Below are positions 11,901 through 23,068 of a DNA stretch of 64,000 nt, piece after piece (position 1 is the first letter of the stretch; each line of letters starts with the position of its first letter). The notes below the pieces were generated by a model. It had not been told where the DNA came from. It was given only the letters and a program-made list of their open reading frames with translations, and searched no databases. Source of the DNA: Amyloporia xantha (Eukaryota > Basidiomycota > Agaricomycetes > Polyporales > Adustoporiaceae); contig JAYKKR010000023.1 in the NCBI GenBank assembly GCA_036971615.1, positions 310,001 through 374,000 on the forward strand. Direction: 5' to 3'. A program made the position numbers and the translations under genes.

Positions 11901-12174
11901 ACCCACACTCGTCAGAAGACAAAAGCTAAGGAGGAAAAGTTGAAAAGCGAAGTCACCGCGTGAGCGAAGAGGAGGAAGAGGAGGAGGAAGCAGAGAAACC
12001 ACCCCAACCTCGTGAAAAGCGAAAAAGGCGGGTCGCTCAAAGCGGGCTCTGGCGGAGACTTATAGCGATGGCGAGGAAGAGCAGGGCGAGCCTGCCCCCG
12101 CCATTCGTAGGTCATCGCGCAAGACAGGTAGGGGAGCTCAGCCCCGACCCACTAAAGCGCGTGGTCGCCGTTAG
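8901..12174 (+). CDS. HMG-like protein, KDZ-associated
   Basis: Exons follow one another with GT..AG introns (for example 10556-10606), ending at a stop at 12174. The divergent HMG-like segment lies around 9200-9390, with MYQEEHKTELLRVANERTG, HQEIGAYTKVVSEYWGKL and DAKADYQMKADAFNND. The spacing of basic, aromatic and YW residues fits an HMG box. Downstream exons contain KYAREAYRRHGVRIFTLSSY and a lysine block (KAGPKKKKKKAVKSGKG) followed by an acidic stretch near 10330-10440. RHLSYMVHRHAHGLDPVL then leads into a long proline- and serine-rich disordered tail ending in basic and acidic low complexity. Some exon joins between 10930 and 11650 are not resolved. HMG-like proteins are known KDZ companions; nucleosome or DNA bending at the element is the likely role but is inferred. 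The gene converges with the Zn2Cys6 gene 223 bp away. Confidence 0.7.
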
Positions 12175-12397
12175 AATACTATTTCTCATGTACACTACCT
12201 CGCATTTAAATTCAATGGCGATGATTGAACTCAGCGCTGCGAAGGATGGCGATGGCGTGCCGCTCCCTGTGCAAGCCCCCGTGGCTCACTGTGATGCCGA
12301 GGGTGTTGCCGTCATCGCACTCTCAATCTTACTGGTCGCTGGAGAGTGTACACAATGCATTCGTTTGAAAGTACAGCGAAGTTACAAAAAGAATTAT

Positions 12398-15167
12398 CTA
12401 AGGCGAAGCGGGAGGCATCTCGGCGTCCTCGACAGCGACGGGTGATGTTGCGGCATCAGGCTCTCGCTCCTCCGCGGCCACGCTCGCCATCTCGTCGTCG
12501 TCGATCTCCAAGGAGAAACGCCTGATTGAAGGTGTGGAGCCACCGGCGGGCGTCGACAGAGCTTCATTCGTGAAGTCCGATTGATCTCCTACAGAGCCAC
12601 GCTCTGAGGTAGACCACGAAATGGGAGTGGCTCCCTCGTGAGCGCTGTCCATGATCGCCCTCGCCTTGCGCCGTCGTTGCGCGTCCTGTTCCGCCTTCTG
12701 CACGAGCTCCACCGACAGATGCGCCTTGTCCAATAGCGTCTCGGCCTCCGCATCGTTGTGGCGAGCGACGTCACGGCGCACTGACTCAAACTGCGCGATG
12801 AGCCCCTGTAATCTCGCCTCACCTGCCTCAATGCCCGCCATCGCCTGCCGCGTCCTCTCGCTCTCATCGCGCACGTTGTCCATCAACGTGTCCACGCGCA
12901 CCTCCATGTTCGCGACTTGGGCACCAAGGCGATCCATCGCCATGTTCTCCTTGGCTGCGCGCAGATCGTCCTGCAGAACCGTGACCATCTCCTCGAGCGC
13001 AGCGATGCGAGCGACGGAGTCCTCAGAGCGCACATCTTGCAGAGTCTGCTCCGCGCCTTCCACTCTTGCCAGTAGGCCGCCAATCTGCCCCTCGGCGTTA
13101 TCAATGCGCTCGGTCATGTTGACCTGCTGCCTGTTGATGGCGAGCAGTGACTGCTGGAAGTTGTCGACCATGCTACCGGCGGTCTTGCCACGCGGTCATT
13201 ATGTTGATGTTCTTCTCGAGTCGGTGGCCTTGCTCAGTGAGGTACGCCGTAAATGGCTGGAAATGAGACAGCTCCTGGTCCTGCGCGTAGCGCCCTTCAT
13301 CCATGGCGGTGGGGTCCTTGGAGAATCCTACGTAGTGGTGGTACTCGCCATGGTGGTCTGGCAGCCACACATTGACTTGGTCAGTTGATCGCGCCGTCCA
13401 GAAAGAGTGAAGCCGACTTACATTTTACCTCCCCAGGCCTGAGCCCAAGCCGCGCCGAGCGATCGCCGAGCTGCTGGCCTCTGCCTCCTGGAGAGGACGG
13501 TCCGCGCGCTCCTTGCCCTTCCCTTTAGCCACCGCTGGAGGTGGCTTCCCAACCCACGCCTTCATCGAGCTGAGCGACGTCTTCGGGAGCGGCGCTATTG
13601 GGCGGGACGCAGCCGCATCGCTAGTCGCTGACACCACCCGCAGCTGGCTGTCCACCTCCGCGTCGTCCTTCGCATCGACATCCGCGCTACCCGCCTTGCC
13701 ATCGTCCTTTTCCCCTTCTTCTTCATCCACATCCATCTCATCGCTCGCCTTCGATTCCGAACCCTTCGCCGCCGCTTTGCCCCGCTTGCCTCTATCCTCC
13801 ACAAACTCCTTCCTCTCCTCATCCCAGCGCGGTGGAGGAGGCTTGATGCCATCGGCGAGGCTGTTCTTGATGACGTCCTGATACTTGCTTGCCAGGACTG
13901 CACCGTAGGGGCCCCTGATCGGATTGCCGCTCAGGTTGTGTGGCACGATCGAGCAGCCTATCTTGCGCTTCAGGCAGCGCATGCAACGCCGACCGTCCAC
14001 GACAGCAAGCCTGCATTCAGCTTTGGCCTTGGCGCAATTTCCGCAAGGCATCGCCTGAAGGCATGTCAGTCAGCATCGCTGGCCGCGCATCCGGTAAACG
14101 TACTCACCGAGACAAATGTCTCCATCTCCTCCATCTCCTCACTCTCGCCTTGAGCGTCCTCGTCCATGTCGTCATCTTCGGGCGCCGGCGACGCCTTCGC
14201 CTTTCCCTTTCCCTTCCCCGTCGACGATCCCGCCTTCGCCTTCGACCGCGTCTGCCTGGCGTCATCATCCTTTCCCGCAGGAGACTTGCGCGATGAAGCC
14301 TTCTCATTCGTCTTCGACGTCGATGGCCCCGCCTTCGTCTTCGTCCGCGGCTCAGACTGGGCGGCCGTCGTTTCCTCTCCTGCCGCTTTCGCAGTGGTGG
14401 TCTTGACTCCGCCCTTGGATGCCGCCTTAGTTCCCGGCTTCGTCGTTGCAGCCCCTCCGCGCCGTGGCTTCTTCGTTACTGGTGCAGCGATGACGACGCC
14501 CTCATCGCCGTCCGTCGCTGGCGTCGTTCCCTTTGACCTTCTAGAGGCCGCCCCTGCGTCGTCATCCGCCCCCTTCTTCGCCACTTTCCCTCGACTCCCG
14601 CCTGCCTCTGCCTCCTCCGTCACCCCACTTGGCCCCGCAACTCCATCCCCACCCAGCGCAACCTCGCTCGTACGCTTGCGCAACAGCGCTGCTGAGCCGT
14701 TAGTGATGACGTGGCGTATGGTTTCGCAGTGCACTCACCTTTCCACCAAAGGTTGCCCCCGAGGTCTTCGGCAATGTAATCGCCATGCCACACGTATTTG
14801 GAGAGGCCATGGCTTTGAATGGCGGGGTCGTCAACCTTGATGGCAGTCAAGTCCACTCCGCGCTTCTTGTGCGACGCCACCGTGTATTGCGCCATGGCGC
14901 TGACCAACAGCGGCGGCACTTGTAATCCCTCGCGGTGTTTTCCCAGCGCCTTGATCTTCGCGAAGATCGATTGCTAGAGGCGCCATTATACAGACTCAGC
15001 GCCACAGTGCTCACCCTGATTGTGTTACAATCACTTACCACTTCCTCCCAGAAGTTGCTCTCAAACACCTTGTACTTCGCGTCGCGCTTCCCGGGCAGAA
15101 ACTTCAGCGCCTCTTCCAGGCGCACTGCGGCGATGATGATGTCGCTGTTGATGCTGGAGGCGGACAT
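12398..15167 (-). CDS. KDZ-cargo protein with internal Zn2Cys6 cluster and C-terminal coiled coil
   Basis: Several exons are read on the minus strand from MSASSINSD at 15167 to a stop at 12398. The N-terminal domain is helical (IIIAAVRLEEALKFLPGKRD) and continues with PPLLVSAMAQYTVASHKK and LSKYVWHGDYIAEDLGG. A long lysine/serine/acidic disordered linker follows (about 14730-14110). Then comes a six-cysteine cluster near 14048-13950, spaced C-x2-C-x6-C-x9-C-x2-C-x6-C, which fits the fungal Zn2Cys6 DNA-binding fold. After another disordered stretch there is a short domain containing WLPDHHGEYHHYVGF, and finally a coiled coil of roughly 170 residues (13171-12650). The cluster sits mid-protein, not at the N-terminus as in most fungal Zn2Cys6 regulators. 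It may bind the element's own DNA; this is untested. Exon boundaries are approximate. Confidence 0.7.
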
Positions 15168-15416
15168 GGTGGTAGAAGCAAAGCGAGATGGGATTTGACA
15201 GCTGTGGTGATGGCGGTGGTGGTGGTGGTGGTGGTGGTGGTAGAAGAAGAGACGAAGTCAGACCCACGCGGTGCATCGCGTTGGTTGATGGCGGGCGCCT
15301 GGCGGAAAGATCCGCGCCCGTTCGATCGGCACCGCACGTGTTGCGCTCATGGGTATATTAGATGCCTCTAGACGAACTTGGCACGTTTCCGCATTCCTTC
15401 CGCCTTGCTTTCAACC
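15168..15416. promoter_or_regulatory. divergent promoter interval with GGT microsatellite
   Basis: This 249-bp interval lies between the Zn2Cys6 gene and the SP-repeat gene, both starting outwards. It contains a run of about nine GGT triplets (15209-15241), which will vary in length and could be used for strain typing. Confidence 0.5.
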
Positions 15417-17117
15417 ATGTCGGAACACGCAGACGAGCTAGGTGAGCACATCATGTAGATATCCTCACGCCAACCTGCGCTCACTCCCTCAGCCCGCCAA
15501 ATACTAGACTTCGACTCCTCGCCCATCAGAGGTGATGCCCTCGCCCTACCCTGGACTTCGAGTCCTCGCCCATCAGAGGGGATGTCCTCGCCCAACTCTG
15601 GACTTCGACTCCTCGCCCATCAGAGGGGATGTTTCTCGCCCAATTCTGGATGTGGTGTCTTCGCCTTCGCCTTCGCCTTCACGCACTCTGCCACCAGCGC
15701 GTACGCTTGGCGATTTGTCCGCATCGCCATCGCAATCCCCGCCGCCGCTCAACTTTCGCTTTGCTATGTCGCCAACGCCTGACCTTGCCAACGTTCAGGG
15801 GGATCTGCACAACGTAGCACTCCTCTCGATATGCCGCCACCGCCGTCCGCGCCTACTTCAAAAAGACGTGTGGACCTCGTCTTCCCCCAATTAACGTCCC
15901 TCAACTACGTAGGCCCACAATGCAATCGGCATCTTCCCAAGATATAGATCTCTTCCGTCCATCGCTCAACATTTCGCCCTCACCGCCGAATACCTCGCTA
16001 TCAAGACAACCGTTGGATTTCACCTCGCAATCGCGAATGCAGACCTCACCTTTAGATCCGCCCTGGACCTTTCGCCATCGCAGGTAAACACCCTGTTGCA
16101 CCGTCCACAGCTTGACCTGGAGGCATCTCCAGAGCGAGTGCACAGCGCCCAGCCTACCTTCGAGTCGCCTGTCCCTCATCGTGCACACCTCGACTTGTCG
16201 CCATCGCTGTCTCCAGTCCTCCAGCTCCGCGATCAGCTGGATCTCCCGGCCACTCCATCCCCAGGTATGTCCACACTCATGTTTTTAAACCTATTTCCTA
16301 CTGACACTCCATTCCTCTACTATTGAAGATAGAGGCGCGCCTATGGATGGCGTCGTGGATGGCGGCGTGGACGGCGGCGTGGACGGCGGGATGGACGGCG
16401 CACTTGATCACGACCTTGCACATAGCCAAGATGGCGATGTTGACATGGCGGATGAGCGCCTCATCCAACTCAATCGCCAGGTATTTTGCCTCGCTTTCTC
16501 TTGCCTTTGTGTTTGAATACTCATAGACAGTACCTTGACATTATAAATGAGGTGTTGGACGAGCACAACATACCCCGCGGTCCTCTGGTAAGTGAAAGCC
16601 CTCCATCGCCTTCATCGTCATGCTGATACCACTCCAGGACTTGGAGGCACACCGTCAGCGGCTCAGAGACCGTGGCCAGGATCTCCTCGTACCTTCGCCC
16701 TCGCTCCCATTCTGGATCACAACGAGGACATCATTGACTCAAGTAAGTACAGCGAAATTCACCCTTTCACCATACTTAAATATGCAAAGAATTGGAGAAT
16801 CCATACTTTGATGATGGCAGAGGCCACTCCCCAATAGCGCCATGAACGCCATCGAGATTAAATTGTATGACACTGCGCTCGCAATTTGCCATTCGCTAAA
16901 GAAAACAATAGAAGGTTTTCCTCGCGGAAGCGAAGAAAACTTGATGTTCCTTCAAGCGCAATCCCTGAGCGAGAGGTTACGACGTATAGAAGAGGACATC
17001 GACGTCGCCAACGCAATCTTGAAGCTGCACCAGCCCATCAAATCCTTGCTCACAGCCAAGCCACCGCAGGACGGGACCACTGGGGTTGAAGCCATGATGT
17101 GGAATGGCGAGATATAA
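15417..17117 (+). CDS. KDZ-cargo SP-repeat disordered protein
   Basis: Exon 1 is MSEHADEL at 15417, followed by an intron and repeat-rich exons, ending ...MMWNGEI with a stop at 17117. The middle repeats a short motif of an aromatic or leucine, D or N, a hydrophobic residue, two spacers and SP: LDFDSSP, LDLSPS, LDLEASP, LDLPATPSPG. A glycine/aspartate repeat follows (DGGVDGGVD, 16344-16402), then LIQLNRQ. The C-terminal exon is helical (LSERLRRIEEDIDVANAILK) with the conserved block QPIKSLLTAKPP. A homologue with the same layout is at 32912-33779, whose 3' end is cut off there, and two more are in the tandem units. I know no named family for it. Reading frame through 15504-16090 is ambiguous because of a 47/48-bp minisatellite and possible single-base errors. 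The protein could be a scaffold or phosphorylation target; this is speculative. Confidence 0.6.
15504..15692 (+). repeat. 47/48-bp coding minisatellite in the SP-repeat gene
   Basis: Units start at 15504, 15551, 15598 and 15646 (spacings 47, 47, 48), each encoding an LDFxSSPIRGD-like peptide in one frame. A 47-bp unit shifts frame each time, and all three frames stay open through the array. Either the protein really changes frame or a base has been lost in two units. Confidence 0.65.
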
Positions 17118-17320
17118 TTCGTTATACAGTATATACTCCGATGTCGTTGGCATCAAGGACAAAATGTAGTCACAGAATATTGAGTTGCTTTACCAATATA
17201 CGCGAACACATGACCTGGCGGCGCCGATACCGCGCCATGAAAATACCATCCCAGTGGGCATACCAGGCCCATAAGCGCGGCGCGCCATGATGCGCGATAT
17301 GAATACCACTGCATCCACCA
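17118..17320. other. 3' flank of SP-repeat gene, no gene
   Basis: This stretch contains GC-rich palindromic scraps such as GCGCGGCGCGCC near 17275-17287, transitional to the terminal array. Nothing codes. Confidence 0.4.
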
Positions 17321-17481
17321 TCGGCCGACGCTACTTGAAGGCAATAATATACCACGGAAATATGGCGCACTCGGCCGCGCCGTGTCTAAAGGCTATATTA
17401 TAGCCCTCGGCCGACGCTACTGGAAGGCGATAATATACCACGGAAATATGGCGCACTCGGCCGCGCCATGTCTACAGGCTA
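17321..17481 (-). repeat. right-hand 86-bp subterminal array, part 1
   Basis: Units start at 17321 and 17407 (86 bp apart) and are the reverse complement of the units at 1-516. The second unit is interrupted at ...ggcTA by the Plavaka element and resumes at 28812. Confidence 0.9.
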
Positions 17482-17650
17482 CATCAGGAAAAACACTTTT
17501 TCTCTAGGGTACTCTAGATTACTCTCAGATAATGTGGATTTCTCAGAGCACATAAGGTTAGCTCAGAGCAATTGCGAGTAGCCTCAGTCACTCTCATGTG
17601 CTCTGGGAGGTATGCGCACTTCTATAACTGCTCTGAGGGTCTCTCGATGT
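17482..17650. repeat. Plavaka left terminal inverted repeat and subterminal repeats
   Basis: CATCAGGAAAAAC at the tip is followed by scattered ACTCTnAG and CTCAGAGCA motifs up to about 17650. The mirror region is 28430-28811. Subterminal clusters of short degenerate repeats are typical of CACTA-like elements. Confidence 0.75.
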
Positions 17651-17669
17651 CTTACAAAGCAGGATATTA

Positions 17670-20600
17670 TTACCAGATAGTTTTGTATGTATACAAAGAC
17701 GTCCAACTATTCAAAAAGAAGCTAGAAGACGTATCTAAGACATTTTCCTTTGTCAAGTCGGGTTGAGCCTTATTACCATAGTTTGGAATCAACATACAGC
17801 TCTGACGAATACTTGTGAGAGGAATAATTGCACCGACGGGAGATCCATCTGATCTAAGCAGCCGTTTCACAACATACATATTGTGAGCAGGCTCTGCAGT
17901 CGGTTTCAGATTAGTATACCATTCCACATAGGCCAGCGGACATTTTGGCCAAAACGATGGCGCATTTGCATTGTCCAGATGTTCTGGCAATTTGAAAATA
18001 ACTCGAAGCCGTCCAATACGTGTTCCTTCAAAGCTTGATTAGAATCGGTTAATATCAATGATGTATAGTGTCTCACCTTCTAGCCCTGTCGATTCGGCAT
18101 CTTCATTGTGCAAAATGACAGCGGTATCAAAACGTCCAGCATTTTGACTGGTGGATGGAACTGCCTTGAGGACATCGCATTCCTCTTCTCCATCTTCAAG
18201 ATTTGGAGGATGAAATTTGAGAGTGTGGTAGATGTCGAGACGATCAAATGGAAGACTGTGTAGAATGGCATTTCTGTTGGATACAGGATGCGGCAGCAAA
18301 GAATTAAGATACTCTTTGAGACGGAGTGAGAAACCTGGAGCGTGGTGTTGACCCTCTATATGCGCAATGGGTTTCCTGGCCTGAGTGGGAAATTTGGGCA
18401 AAGAAATAGCCAGTCCACTCCCTTTAGACTTCAAAGCGGTTTGGCGAGCATCTGAAGGTGGTTGCAAAGACTCCTTCCAGGTGATGAAGTTCTGGAATGC
18501 GGCCATCTTTTCCTGGCGAGACAGCCAGAGAGTCATTTGAGGGAATTCGTCTCTGTGATTGGAAGCACGCCAGCCCTCCTTTGCAAAGTCAATATGCAGA
18601 CGTTCGAACATTTCTGTGTTGTAATTGTCGGTTGTGCCCAGCATGCGAATCGACTGAATATAGTGCATGAGAGAATGGAACTTGGGGATGTTCATGTCTT
18701 CGCGTACGCCGGTGTCGATGAAATAGGACTTGTTTTTTTGAAACGTGTCCAACGCCTCTTGCAAATAGCCCAGAGTAATGTCGTCGTGTGTGCTGTACTG
18801 AGCAAGATAAATGAAGTCCAACAGCGAGCGACAGGCAAGGAGCGCTTTCTTGGGGAACACTCCGACAAGACATCCCAGCAGAATCTTGGCCATCTGCTTT
18901 CGCTCTGTACCAGATATCTGAGATAGTGCCGAAATGCCATTCTTGAAATGGCGAGCACCATACGCAGGAGGAAGTGAGCGAATACGATAGTCCAATTCTT
19001 CAGCGCTCATGATGCGTGTGCACCAATTCACAAGATGCTTGAAGACGCCTTGATAAAGCTGGTGGAGTACATCGGGGGTGATAGACAGGTGAATGTCGGT
19101 GTGAGGGAATCTATGCCAGAAAGGTTTGTAAACACTTCCTGAGACGTCTTGCTCCATGCATATCTTGTGAAACTGAGCCACACTCTCTGTAGCTTTCCTC
19201 GCCTCCTGAATGACTTCCAGTGTCCAAGCTTGCGTGCGAAGAGGATGCGCCTTTGGGTTTCCCAGATCGCTAGCAGGACAGCGACACTTGGGACATGTTC
19301 CGTATTTTGAACACGTCACCAAGCATTGCTCTGGGTAGTCGGCAACATAAGCAGCAATGATGGGAAACACCTTTCGCGTCGCTCCATCTCCTCCAGTCAT
19401 TTCGACGCCATGCTTGCCTGCTTCCAACAAGGGCTCCAAAATGACCCGCATCGACTCGTGAAACAGGCGTTGATTACGTGCTTGCTGTTCCTGTTGCGTA
19501 AGCTTCTCTCTTGTGATTTTGTCCACTGAAAGATACCCCAGCAAGACACATGCATGGAGGGAAGGCTTGCGTCGCACAGATTTTGGAAGATTGCCCAGCG
19601 TCAGATAGACTGGATAGGCCGACTTGCCTCCAGTGAACTGAGTGAGCTGGGTTTTGTCGGTAGCGATAATAAGAGGGGCCAACGTAGCCCCAGGGGGTAA
19701 GCGACTCTGAAGATGAAATCAATTAAGATAATAAGAATACAATGAGCCAATGACTATTTACCTGTACTGCATGCCACCAACTACCCGTCCACATCTCATT
19801 GTATATTCTGTTCTCTCTAGACGCATTGGAGAATACTTTCTTGGGACGATATACGATATATTTTGAGAGCGAAGGGTCTCCCCACAGAGAGCGGATGGCA
19901 GCTAGAATGTGGCGGTAACGTATCGTATGAACCTCATTGGGACGATCTTGAAATGTGAGGTGTTTGACATGCCATTGGCCAGCCCTATCAGGTATGCTGT
20001 CGACAATTTGGTGGAGAGCTCTTGTATTGTCGTAAGAGAGCCCCAGTTTCTCCTTGACCTAAAACAACATCAGTCCCTTCGTACTGTTAAATAGAGTATG
20101 TCTCACTTACCCCAGGAATGGATAGTAACCTATTGAATGCGTTGTGACCAGGATTGTCCTTGACCATCCAATTCGCAATGCGCCAATCCAGTTCGGATGC
20201 AAAAGGATGGAAGAAAGATGGTTCCTCTATGTCTTCATCCACGTCCATAGCATCTCCATCTCCCGCACCGAACAGCTTATGCCATCGCCTATGAAGGTTA
20301 TCATTCATGCGAATGACCTTCCCCACACTCCCATCCTCATCCTCCACCCGTGTATCATCATCGTCGTCGAGTGCACGATGTTGGACCTGGTGATTATGTG
20401 CCATGGTAGAAGGGCCTGGGCCTGCCTCGCCAATCCCGTATTCATGTGGTGGGGGGAGATTCTCTAGTGGAATGAAATGGAAAGGCTCCTGATACCTGCC
20501 CTCGTTTAAAATGTCATCTAAATCTTCCTCATCAGAGGAAGGCTCTCCAGTGATCTCCTCATCTTCAAAAGCTTCAATTGCCCCGCCTTCTCCGTCAAGA

Positions 20601-20743
20601 TCCAATGGTTCCAGATCTGCCAGTTTGCCTCGACGATACCAAGAACAGGATTGGGCTTTCGACATATGAGTATTGCATGATTTCTTGGTGGAAAAGCTAC
20701 GCCCACAAGCAGGACAAATTCTTTCATCTTCAAAGAGATTCAT
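17670..20743 (-). CDS. Plavaka-family transposase, 971 aa, intact
   Basis: Four exons (20743-20111, 20058-19762, 19706-18077, 18025-17670) total 2916 nt, 972 codons including the stop, with consistent phases and no internal stops. The N-terminus has a zinc-finger-like CPACGRSFSTKKSC followed by NTH, then an acidic stretch and HPFASELDWRIANWMV, a Plavaka hallmark. Exon 2 carries LHQIVDSIPDRAG, SLWGDPSLSKY and EMWTGSWWHA. Exon 3 holds the core: LAPLIIATDKTQLTQF, GGKSAYPVYLTLGNLPKS, HACVLLGYL, CPKCRCP, ITPDVLHQLYQGVFKHL, YNTEMFERLHID and AKEGWRASN. Exon 4 has GRLRVIFKLP, YVEWYT and RQSCML. The enzyme should cut and paste the element; the conserved acidic residues appear present. The TA flanks and intact frame suggest recent insertion. 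Confidence 0.93.
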
Positions 20744-21189
20744 AGCTGATGGAGTTTGTTGAATGGCACGGATGGAGGATCACAGACTAGATGGGAATAG
20801 AAGAGGCGATAACATTCTGTATGGACCCAAACTAGATTACATAATCTCCACATCCATCCTAGTTCGTATTAGACAGCCCATGGGGGAATAGACAGCTGAG
20901 TGCTCCACGAACATTAATCTGAGTGAATGAACGGACAACCAGAGGCCCTAGCCAATCTACAGTGACGGCGGGCGCTGAGAATAGCGCAGGTGTGAACATG
21001 CGCGAACATCCGGAACGCACAGACAACGTCGGGCAAGAGATGACAGCACGGACGCGAGAGAATGGCGAGGGTGCGAGAGAGCAGAGAGTCTTGGGGGGCC
21101 AGATGACAGCACGGATGCAAGAGAATGGTCCATCGTGATGCCACGGAGCTCCTACTCCTCGCCCTCTCCGCGCAGTACGAGGCAGTGCG
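20744..21189. other. transposase upstream region, no gene
   Basis: This stretch is the promoter side of the Plavaka transposase. From about 20940 it becomes a GC-rich degenerate repeat with motifs such as gatgacagcacggatgc, present at about 21038-21054 and 21102-21118. Open frames on the minus strand here are low-complexity and not believed. Confidence 0.45.
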
Positions 21190-21345
21190 AAGCATGCGTG
21201 GCGCTGCAAATCGCGCCGATGCAGACGGACTTGACAGGGTTCGGCGCAGTCTCGAGCAGCCCAACGAGACGCTCCATGATCAGCGGCATGTACTGCTGAA
21301 TCTTGTCTCCAAGAATCTCCAGCATGGCGTCGAGCGTATGTTGGT
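21190..21345 (-). pseudogene. captured exon fragment of an importin-beta (Kap123/importin-4-like) HEAT repeat
   Basis: The minus-strand translation includes MLEILGDKIQQYMPLIMERL and LLETAPNPVKSVCIGAI, which read like consecutive HEAT-repeat helices of a karyopherin of the Kap123/importin-4 group. The frame is open only across this segment and is flanked on both sides by GC-rich repeat. There is no start, no stop and no neighbouring HEAT exons, so it is a captured fragment rather than a gene. Family assignment is from recall of the motif and needs a search. Confidence 0.6.
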
Positions 21346-21689
21346 GCGAAAGGACGTCAGCGAGGCATGATGGACGGCGGGGCGAGAACGGCGCGAGGAG
21401 GTTGGCGGGGTGCGAACGACCGTGTGGCAAGAGTACGGCGTCCGTGCAGGTGGGTTGGGCGAGGGTTGGGGAGAACTATGTCGGCGCTGGCGTCTCCAGA
21501 GTGGCAGGGCAAGGTCGGCAGGGCGCGATCGGCTGTGTGGCGAGTCGATGCGAAAGGACGTTGGTGGGAGAGGACGTCGGCAGTGCACGAACGACGGCGC
21601 CAGTGTGAAAACGTCGGCCGTGCGAGAGGATGTTGGCGGCGCGAGGTGACGTCATGCGCGCGGAGCGCAGCCGCGGCGCGAGGAGGGGT

Positions 21690-21895
21690 TGGGAACGCTG
21701 CTGCTCGCGCAGGAGTCGCACCTCCGCCTGCAACGCATGCAACTGCGCCGCGGTGGATGCCTGCGTGCGCTCCAGGAGGCGCTTGTAGTGCAGCGGGCAT
21801 CGTCAGTAATAGCAACACCGTGTAGAGGGCACCACGCACCTCCTCGTCCACTTCGCCCTCGCCCACCTCTGTGATCATCTCCAGAGTCACTCAGG
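21690..21895 (-). pseudogene. captured exon fragments encoding a coiled coil and an acidic helix
   Basis: On the minus strand, 21895-21840 reads TLEMITEVGEGEVDEE followed by a GTGCGT donor-like site. Then 21815-21700 reads [20 protein letters not shown] and [12 protein letters not shown], a good amphipathic helix. These look like pieces of host exons embedded in repeat. The first may belong with the HEAT fragment nearby. The source genes are not identified. Confidence 0.45.
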
Positions 21896-22303
21896 TTTGC
21901 ATCGGGAGCGACTACTCCCTCCTCTCCCTCTCCTTTCTCCCTCCCCTCCTCTCTCCCCCTCTTGGTGAGCGACGGCGAGCGCCCGCTGGACTGTGAGCGC
22001 CGGTTAGGGCAAAAAGTAGGTGAGGCACATACATAGGTGGGGCGCGAACGTCGGCGCGGGGAGAGGAGGTCGGCAGGGAGAGAGAGCGTCGTCAAGCTCA
22101 GCGAGCGACGGACGGGGAACGAGGAGCGAGGACACGGAGGGGGCGCAGGGCGCGTAGGCAGACCTGTGTAGCGTCTGTTCGGACGCGAGAGAGCGGTCGT
22201 GGTGGGGCAGCAAAGAAAGCCGCGGGTGGTTGGCGCGGAGGGAAGGTCGTCAGCGAGCGCAACGGCGGGGCGAGAGCGACGGCGGGGCGAGAGCGACGGC
22301 AGG

Positions 22304-22688
22304 GCGAAAACGATTGCGGGCGGGGGCGCGAAGAGAGCAGCGGGGGCGAAAACGATTGCGGGCGGGGGCGCGAAGAGAGCAGCGGGGGCGAGAACGTCGG
22401 CAGGCGATGGGAGGTCGGCGAGTGTCGGCAGGAGCTGCGAGTGTTGGGGAGCAGAGACGACGTCGGCATAAACCGATCGACGTCGGCGGAGTGGGGAGCT
22501 GCCAGTGTCGGGTTGGACTCAGCTTCAGAGAGAGCGCGTCGGGGAGGAGGCAAGGACGTCGGTGGGGGTCGGTGTGCCGCGAACGGCGAATCGCGAGAGC
22601 GTTGGCGTAAGGGAGGAGCGCACGTCGTCCGCGTAAAGAATCGCGAGAGCGTTGGCGTAAGGGAGGAGCGCACGTCATCCGCGTAAGC
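22304..22688. repeat. GC-rich minisatellites (42 bp and 50 bp)
   Basis: A 42-bp unit beginning GCGAAAACGATTGCGGGCG is repeated at 22304 and 22346, with a diverged third start at 22388. A 50-bp unit beginning AATCGCGAGAGCGTTGGCG is repeated at 22589 and 22639. The whole 20940-23060 stretch is a degenerate CGGCG/CGTCGG-rich repeat. Its long open frames on both strands arise from base composition. Confidence 0.75.
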
Positions 22689-23068
22689 AGACAGCGTCGG
22701 GCGCGAGATAGTGCGGGGGGCGACAACTGCGCCGTGGCAAGAACTGGCGGGGGGTGAGTACAGCAGGATTGCTGGAAGCAGGACAGGGGACGCACCTTGT
22801 TGTTGCTCATGCCAACCCTGTTCTATCCACCTCCCCTCAACCTCAACTCGGTGAGGAGATCGCGTCGGCGCGGAGCGAACGTGATTGCAGCAGAGGCAAT
22901 GGCCCCGGGCAGTTGAGCTTGAGGAAGTCAGCGGGGAGCCGGCGTCGTCGACGAGAGCGTTGGGGACAGCAGTAGCCAGGAGAGAACTAGGGGCCAGGCA
23001 AGATAGCGGAGAGAGCGGCGGGGCAGCAGAAGTGGACGAGCGTTGTAGGCGTTGTAGAGGAGACAGGT

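Noticed and set aside
12651..13388. 245-codon plus-strand frame
   Set aside because: Antisense to the minus-strand coiled-coil exon of the Zn2Cys6 gene, and rich in serine and cysteine as expected from reverse reading.
20860..23060. Long serine/proline/arginine-rich open frames on both strands
   Set aside because: They arise from a GC-rich CGGCG repeat with few stop codons. The composition is the same in several frames. Only the two short captured-exon segments look like real protein.
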